Source: JAZDKP01 sp043802925 (GTDB lineage Bacteria; Fibrobacterota; OXYB2-FULL-49-7; JAEUSG01). Taken from it: a stretch of 10,796 nucleotides of DNA. The DNA is taken from NCBI GenBank assembly GCA_043802925.1, contig JAZDKP010000086.1, forward strand, positions 1 through 10,796, given 5' to 3'. A program made the position numbers and the translations under genes. A model generated the notes under the pieces. The model was not told the origin of the DNA. It made no database searches and was given only the letters and a program-made list of their open reading frames with translations. The first letter of the stretch is position 1; each line of letters opens with the position of its first letter. Shown here in pieces: positions 6,652 to 10,796 of the stretch.

Positions 6652-7960
6652 CAAAGCCCACGCCATCCTCCGCCGTCTCCATGAGGCGGGCCACACGGCC
6701 TTTCTGGTCGGCGGTTGTGTCCGTGACATGGTCATGGGCCTCCCAGTCAAGGACACCGACATCGCAACCTCAGCCCGACCGGATCAGGTTCAGGCCCTCT
6801 TCCCCCGGCATGTGGCCATCGGCGCCCATTTTGGCGTCATTCTGGTCATGGACGGCGATGATTCCTTCGAAGTCGCCACGTTCCGTGCGGACGACCGTTA
6901 CATCGACGGCCGACGGCCCGTTTCCGTGCGCTTTGTCTCGGCCGAGGAGGACGTCCTCCGGCGCGATTTTACGGTCAACGGCCTGCTGTACGACGTGGTG
7001 CAGGACCGGGTTATAGACCATGTCAACGGCCTGGCGGATATCCGTAATCGCATCCTCCGCACCATCGGACCGGCAGAGGCGCGCTTTTCAGAAGATAAAC
7101 TGCGTCTGCTGCGCGCGGTCCGTTTTGCGGCCCGTCTCGACTTTACAATCGAGCCCGCGACGTTCTCGGCCATCGGCCTCCTGGCGACCCGGGTCACGGA
7201 GGTCAGTTGTGAACGCATCCGGGATGAAATCCTTAAAATGTTGATGGACCCGCGCCCGGCCGCCGCGCTTCGTCTGATGCGCGACACCGGCCTTCTCGCT
7301 GCCACGCTCCCCGAGATTGCAGCCATGATTGGCGTGGCCCAGCCCGAGGCCTTCCATCCCGAAGGGGACGTCTTTGACCATACCCTGCTCATGCTCAATG
7401 GTTTCGCGGCACTTCCACCCGAGGAAAAAAACGCAGTCCTCGCCCTCGCGGTACTCCTGCACGATGTGGGCAAACCCGACACGTTCTACCAGGCCCGCGA
7501 CCGCATCCGCTTCAACAACCACCCGTTGGTGGGCCGCCGCATCACCGAGACGCTGCTTAAGCGTCTCAAGCTCCCCAACCAAACCATCCAGGACGTGGCG
7601 GAATGCGTCGACAACCACATGAACTTCATCAACGCCAAGGGCATGCGCCAGAACACACTCAAGCGTTTCCTGCGCCGCCCCACCTTCCCGGCGGAAATGG
7701 TGCTGCACCGGTTGGACTGTCAGGCCAGCCACGGGGACCTTGAGATTTATGGGTTCTTGCTGGATCAGGTCGCCGCACTTGGAAAGGAAAGAATCAGTCC
7801 TCCCCCGCTCTTGACGGGAAAACGGCTGATTGAAATGGGATACACACCGGGGCCGGGGTTTAAAAAGATTTTAACGTCAGTGGAGGATTTGCAGCTGGAA
7901 GATAAAATCCGGACGCAGGAGGAAGCAGAATCCTACGTCCGGAGCACTTTTCCGCGTTAG
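6638..7960 (+). CDS. cca: CCA tRNA nucleotidyltransferase / poly(A) polymerase family protein with HD domain
   Basis: A 440-residue class II nucleotidyltransferase, expected to add or repair the tRNA 3' CCA end. In order: GGCVRD at 25-30; the metal-binding Asp pair DTD at 39-41; RRDFTVN at 108-114; the EDKLRLLRAVRFAARL nucleotide-selection region at about 152-167; and an HD domain with HDVGKPD at 275-281 plus His326 and other HD-type residues, suggesting added phosphohydrolase activity. The likely start is TTG at 6638, inside the end of the thioredoxin gene. The next ATG codons fall after the essential GGCVRD motif, so a non-ATG start is required. A poly(A) polymerase role cannot be excluded from sequence. 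The stop codon overlaps that of convergent rplQ, and the last dozen codons encode the terminator of that operon on the other strand. Confidence 0.9.
7902..7943 (-). terminator. Intrinsic terminator of the rpsM-rplQ operon, inside cca
   Basis: On the minus strand a 13-bp stem (TCCGGACGTAGGA pairing with TCCTGCGTCCGGA; twelve Watson-Crick pairs and one G-U) closes a 10-base loop and is followed directly by TTTTAT. It begins 13 bases after the rplQ stop codon. On the plus strand the same position is a C/A mismatch and no good U run follows, so the element is optimised for minus-strand transcripts. It lies within codons 424-436 of cca. Confidence 0.85.
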
Positions 7961-8463
7961 GCCTTAGCGGGCACCTCACCCTTGTCAGCCTTCTTTTTGG
8001 CGGCTTTCTTCGGTTTTGTTTCCGCAGACGGTTCCTTGGCGACCTTGGAGGCTTTATCATCCGTCGTGGCAACCGCATCGGCCAGCACGGCTTCCTTTTC
8101 CTTCTTTGCCAACCCTACGAGCTCGATGATGGAGACCGGCGCGCCATCGCCCGGTCGAAACCCTTTCTTCAGGACGCGGGTATAGCCCCCGTTGCGCTCC
8201 TGGAACTTGGGCGCGATTTCCGAAAAAAGCTTCTGCAGGATGGCCGGAGCCTTGATGGTACGCGCCACTTCACGGCGCGAGGAAAGGTCGCCCTTTTTCG
8301 CGTGGGTGATCAGGCGTTCGACCACACGGCGCAGTTCAAGCGCCTTGGCATGACCGGTCACGATGCGGTGATGTTCCAGAAGCGCGGTGGCCAGATTACA
8401 CATCAACGCCTTGCGGTGCGTGTAAGTGCGGCTTAGTTTTCTGCCTCGTTTTTGATGACGCAT
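7957..8463 (-). CDS. rplQ: 50S ribosomal protein L17
   Basis: A 168-residue large-subunit protein near the peptide exit tunnel. The N-terminus MRHQKRGRKLSRTYTHRKAL and the GGYTRVLKKGFRPGDGAPVSIIELV block at about residues 92-116 are diagnostic. The conserved part ends near residue 118; about 50 residues of Lys, Ala and Glu-rich tail follow, so the protein is longer than the 127 residues of E. coli L17. It is the last gene of the alpha operon, 19 bases after rpoA. An AAGGA site lies ten bases upstream of the ATG. Its stop codon overlaps that of convergent cca in TTAG. Confidence 0.97.
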   Translation of the reverse strand: MRHQKRGRKLSRTYTHRKALMCNLATALLEHHRIVTGHAKALELRRVVERLITHAKKGDLSSRREVARTIKAPAILQKLFSEIAPKFQERNGGYTRVLKKGFRPGDGAPVSIIELVGLAKKEKEAVLADAVATTDDKASKVAKEPSAETKPKKAAKKKADKGEVPAKA

Positions 8464-8482
8464 TGGAAAGGTGTCCTTGTAA

Positions 8483-9466
8483 TTAGTTGTCGCGGTAGAC
8501 GGAAAGGTCCATGCCGAACGACAGCCCCATGCTGTGGAGGATTTCGTTCAACTCCACCAGCGATTTGCGGCCGAAGTTCTTGTATTTAAGAATATCGCTT
8601 TCTTTGTTCTTGACAAGGTCTTCGATGGTGTGGATATTGGCCAGTCGCAGGCAATTGCTGGAACGGACGGAGAGTTCGAGTTCGTCAACACGCATTTTAA
8701 GGAGCTCGCGGATCCGCTTTTTCTCGGAATCCTCGTAATTGGCCTCTTCGGCCGGGGCCAACTCGCCTTCAAAATTGACGAAGATCTGGTAGTGATTCTG
8801 GAGCAGTTTGGCCGAGTACGCCAGCGCGTCCTCGGGCGTGATGCTGCCGTCGGTCCAGATTTCGAGTTCAAGACGGTCGTAATCGATGCGCTGGCCCACA
8901 CGCGTATTTTCGATACGATAGTTAACTTTTTTAACGGGAGAGAAATTGGCATCGACCGCGATTACGCCGATGGGGTCGGACTCGCGCTTGTTCTGCTCGG
9001 CCGTCTTGTAGCCGCGACCCGGGGCCACTGTGATTTCGAGGCTCAGGTCCGCGTTGTCGTTGATGGTGCAGATATGCTGATCCTTGTTCAGTATTTCGCA
9101 GTCCGCGTGGTCCTCACAATTTTCCGCCGTGACCGCGCCTTCGCCCTGAACGTCAAGCTTGAGAACCACGGGTTCATCAACCTTGAGATTAAAACGGAGC
9201 TTTTTCAGGTTGAGAATAATCTCAGCCACATCCTCCTTGGCCACACCCGGGATGGTGCTGAACTCGTGAAGAACATTCTTGAAGCGCACGGACACCACGG
9301 CGGCCCCGGTCAAGGACGACAGCAGCACGCGGCGCATGGAGGTGCCCATCGTGGTGCCGAAACCGCGCTCAAGCGGTTCAACCACAAACTTGCCATAGTG
9401 CGCCTTGTCGCTCGAGCCTTCGTCCTTGGTGTAGCTCTTAGGTATCTGTAGGTTTTTCCATTTCAT
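8483..9466 (-). CDS. rpoA: DNA-directed RNA polymerase alpha subunit
   Basis: A 327-residue alpha subunit. The N-terminal dimerisation and assembly domain includes ERGFGTTMGTSMRRVLLSS at about residues 33-51. The C-terminal domain, from about residue 255 (VRSSNCLRLANIHTIEDLV, then YKNFGRKSLVELNEIL), carries the residues that contact UP elements and activators. Length is as in E. coli (329). I take the ATG at 9466 as the start rather than the in-frame GTG nine bases earlier: the only Shine-Dalgarno, GGAG at 9475-9478, is eight bases before the ATG but touches the GTG. It follows rpsD after a 35-base gap that contains a terminator-like hairpin. Confidence 0.97.
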   Translation of the reverse strand: MKWKNLQIPKSYTKDEGSSDKAHYGKFVVEPLERGFGTTMGTSMRRVLLSSLTGAAVVSVRFKNVLHEFSTIPGVAKEDVAEIILNLKKLRFNLKVDEPVVLKLDVQGEGAVTAENCEDHADCEILNKDQHICTINDNADLSLEITVAPGRGYKTAEQNKRESDPIGVIAVDANFSPVKKVNYRIENTRVGQRIDYDRLELEIWTDGSITPEDALAYSAKLLQNHYQIFVNFEGELAPAEEANYEDSEKKRIRELLKMRVDELELSVRSSNCLRLANIHTIEDLVKNKESDILKYKNFGRKSLVELNEILHSMGLSFGMDLSVYRDN

Positions 9467-9480
9467 ACCGGTCACTCCGT

Positions 9481-9505
9481 AAAAAAAAGTATAATCAATG
9501 ATTAT
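9481..9505 (-). terminator. Terminator-like hairpin plus U8 between rpsD and rpoA
   Basis: On the minus strand ATAATC-ATT-GATTAT forms a perfect 6-bp stem (9500-9505 with 9491-9496), followed after two bases by eight consecutive T (9481-9488). The 5' arm includes the rpsD stop codon and the U run ends just before the rpoA ribosome binding site. The stem is AT-rich and weak, so partial termination or an mRNA processing site is more likely than a full stop. Confidence 0.45.
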
Positions 9506-10140
9506 TTCGAATACAGTTCAACCACCAGTTGTTCGTTGACGGGGGTCGGAATCTGGTCACGCGACGGAATCGACACAACGCTTCCCGCCAGTTTTACCTT
9601 GTCGACATTGAGCCACTCGACCCCGCCCCCGCGTCGCGACGACTGAAGCGACGCATGAATCGCCACAAGCTTCTGGCTCTGCTCGCTGACATTGACCCTG
9701 TCGCCCGCCTTGAGGGTATAGGACGGAATATTGACCCGGCGCCCGTTGACCAAGAAATGACCATGCGCCACCAGCTGACGCGCCGCGCGCCGCGAATGGG
9801 CAAAGCCCATACGGAAAGCGATGTTATCGAGTCGGAGTTCGAGCAGACGAAGGAAATTTTCGCCGGTCATACCTTTCAAGCGAGTGGCCTTCTGGAACAG
9901 ATTTCGAAATTGACCTTCCTGCATACCGTAGGTCCGCTTGATTTTCTGCTTTTCGCGGAGCTGCTCGGCATAACTGCCGCCACCCAGTTTTTTTCGGCGG
10001 GCATTGGCGCCATGCTGGCCGGGCGCGTAGTTGCGTGATTCAATCGCACATTTATCGAGAAAGCACCGGTCCCCCTTCAGCATCAGCTTGACGCCTTCGC
10101 GACGGCACAATTTGCACTTTGGACTTGCTGCATTACTCAT
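9502..10140 (-). CDS. rpsD: 30S ribosomal protein S4 (zinc-binding form)
   Basis: A 212-residue primary 16S rRNA-binding protein. Cysteines 9, 12, 26 and 31 (C-x2-C-x13-C-x4-C) give the zinc-containing C+ version of the N-terminal domain. Residues 39-80 show the YAPGQHG and KQKIKRTYGMQEGQF signatures. The S4 RNA-binding domain lies at about 102-165 with LDNIAFRMGFAHSRRAARQL. In E. coli S4 is the translational repressor of this operon; whether that holds here cannot be told because the operon leader lies outside the window. The gene starts 3 bases after the rpsK stop. Its GGAGGAGGG ribosome binding site lies within the last codons of rpsK. Confidence 0.97.
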   Translation of the reverse strand: MSNAASPKCKLCRREGVKLMLKGDRCFLDKCAIESRNYAPGQHGANARRKKLGGGSYAEQLREKQKIKRTYGMQEGQFRNLFQKATRLKGMTGENFLRLLELRLDNIAFRMGFAHSRRAARQLVAHGHFLVNGRRVNIPSYTLKAGDRVNVSEQSQKLVAIHASLQSSRRGGGVEWLNVDKVKLAGSVVSIPSRDQIPTPVNEQLVVELYSK

Positions 10141-10143
10141 GAA

Positions 10144-10587
10144 TTATACCCTCCTCCGTTTGGGCCGGCGACAACCGTTGTGTGGCACCGCAGTCAAATC
10201 GCGAATGGATGACACTTCGAGGCCCGCCGCCCGGATGGCGCGCACGGCGGACTCGCGGCCTGCACCGCCTCCGCGAATGCGCACGTCAACCCGCTTCATA
10301 CCCGCATCAAGCGCGGCCTTGGCCGCGATATCGGCTGCCACGGTCGCGGCATAGGGCATGCTTTTACGGGAGCCCTTAAAGCCGGCCTTGCCGGACGACG
10401 ACCAGGTGACAACATCTCCCTTGACGCTCGTCACAGTGATGATCGTGTTGTTGAAGCTTGCCCGGATGGTCACGACACCGATGGCATCGGCCTTTTTCTT
10501 AATTTTCTTGACGGCGGGAACGGTTGCGGCCGCCGGGGCCGCCGCCCCTGCCGGCGTTGTAGCGATTTTTTCAGCCTTTTCAGCCAT
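10144..10587 (-). CDS. rpsK: 30S ribosomal protein S11
   Basis: A 147-residue small-subunit platform protein. The conserved core starts near residue 36 (IGVVTIRASFNNTIITVT), continues through SGKAGFKGSRKSMPYAA and GRESAVRAIRAAGLEV, and ends in the family's PHNGCRRPKRRRV terminus. The first 25 or so residues are an Ala/Pro/Thr/Lys-rich extension not found in the 129-residue E. coli protein. The ATG at 10587 has AAAGGAG nine bases upstream; that site overlaps the rpsM stop codon, so the two genes are probably coupled. Confidence 0.97.
   Translation of the reverse strand: MAEKAEKIATTPAGAAAPAAATVPAVKKIKKKADAIGVVTIRASFNNTIITVTSVKGDVVTWSSSGKAGFKGSRKSMPYAATVAADIAAKAALDAGMKRVDVRIRGGGAGRESAVRAIRAAGLEVSSIRDLTAVPHNGCRRPKRRRV
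10149..10157 (-). promoter_or_regulatory. rpsD ribosome binding site built from rpsK Arg codons
   Basis: GGAGGAGGG on the minus strand lies eight bases before the rpsD ATG. It is made of the last S11 codons CGG-AGG-AGG-GTA (Arg-Arg-Arg-Val) just ahead of the stop, so the conserved RRRV terminus doubles as a strong Shine-Dalgarno sequence. Confidence 0.75.
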
Positions 10588-10601
10588 TCACTGATTCTCC
10601 T

Positions 10602-10796
10602 TTATACGGCTTTCTTTTTATTAGCGATGGTCTTGCGAGGCCCCTTGCGCGTACGCGCATTGGTACGTGTGCGCTGCCCGCGAACCGGAAGACCGCGGCG
10701 GTGACGAAGGCCGCGGTAGGCACCGATTTCCATGAGACGCTTGATGTTCATCATTCGTTCGGTCCGGAGGGCGCCCTCAACGGTGAACTGAGCTTC
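10602..10796 (-). CDS. rpsM: 30S ribosomal protein S13, C-terminal part (cut by window edge)
   Basis: The last 64 residues of S13; the start lies beyond the right edge. The visible part contains MMNIKRLMEIGAYRGLRHRR followed by GLPVRGQRTRTNARTRKGPRKTIANKKKAV, the hallmark C-terminal tail that reaches the P-site tRNA in the small subunit head. It is the most upstream visible gene of the alpha operon, and its TAA stop overlaps the Shine-Dalgarno of rpsK. No frameshift is seen. Confidence 0.97.
   Translation of the reverse strand, partial: EAQFTVEGALRTERMMNIKRLMEIGAYRGLRHRRGLPVRGQRTRTNARTRKGPRKTIANKKKAV

Noticed and set aside
8534..9451. A 305-codon open frame on the plus strand, antisense to rpoA
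   Set aside because: It mirrors rpoA codon for codon, has no ribosome binding site or recognisable domain, and is explained by GC-biased third positions of the real gene.

Overview
The window holds twelve protein genes and one partial gene, all chromosomal housekeeping or envelope genes; I see no mobile element, CRISPR array, tRNA or rRNA. The organism is a Gram-negative-type bacterium: there is a signal-peptide-bearing beta-barrel-like protein ending in Phe. A short Hc1/histone H1-like protein, a large Ser/Thr kinase with extracytoplasmic sensor and TPR regions, and the moderately GC-rich coding style fit the PVC superphylum best (Kiritimatiellota, Lentisphaerae or Verrucomicrobia). That placement is an inference from gene content, not a phylogeny.

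Layout from left to right. At 34-3446 on the minus strand, a membrane Ser/Thr kinase is translationally coupled (ATGA overlap) to a small predicted outer-membrane barrel. At 3527-4192 (minus) lies an endonuclease III-related DNA glycosylase. At 4266-4439 (minus) lies a 57-codon histone H1-like gene with its own promoter, ribosome binding site and terminator. At 4539-6202 (minus) a PhnP-type metallo-hydrolase is coupled by a second ATGA overlap to signal peptide peptidase SppA. A 122-bp divergent intergenic region follows. At 6325-7960 (plus) are thioredoxin and an overlapping CCA-adding/poly(A) polymerase-type nucleotidyltransferase. From 7957 to the right edge (minus) runs the classic alpha operon, in transcription order rpsM (partial)-rpsK-rpsD-rpoA-rplQ.

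The most informative non-coding signals are three hairpins on the minus strand. One is a strong intrinsic terminator for the ribosomal operon embedded in the last codons of the convergent cca gene. Another is a terminator-like hairpin plus eight U between rpsD and rpoA. The third is a terminator wedged between the histone-like gene and the glycosylase, whose start codon follows only 16 nt later with no Shine-Dalgarno sequence. The least conventional protein-level unit is the kinase/outer-membrane-protein pair, which looks like an envelope sensing system whose input and output cannot be named from sequence alone. I found no clear evidence of a wholly new system; most of the window is ordinary core genome.
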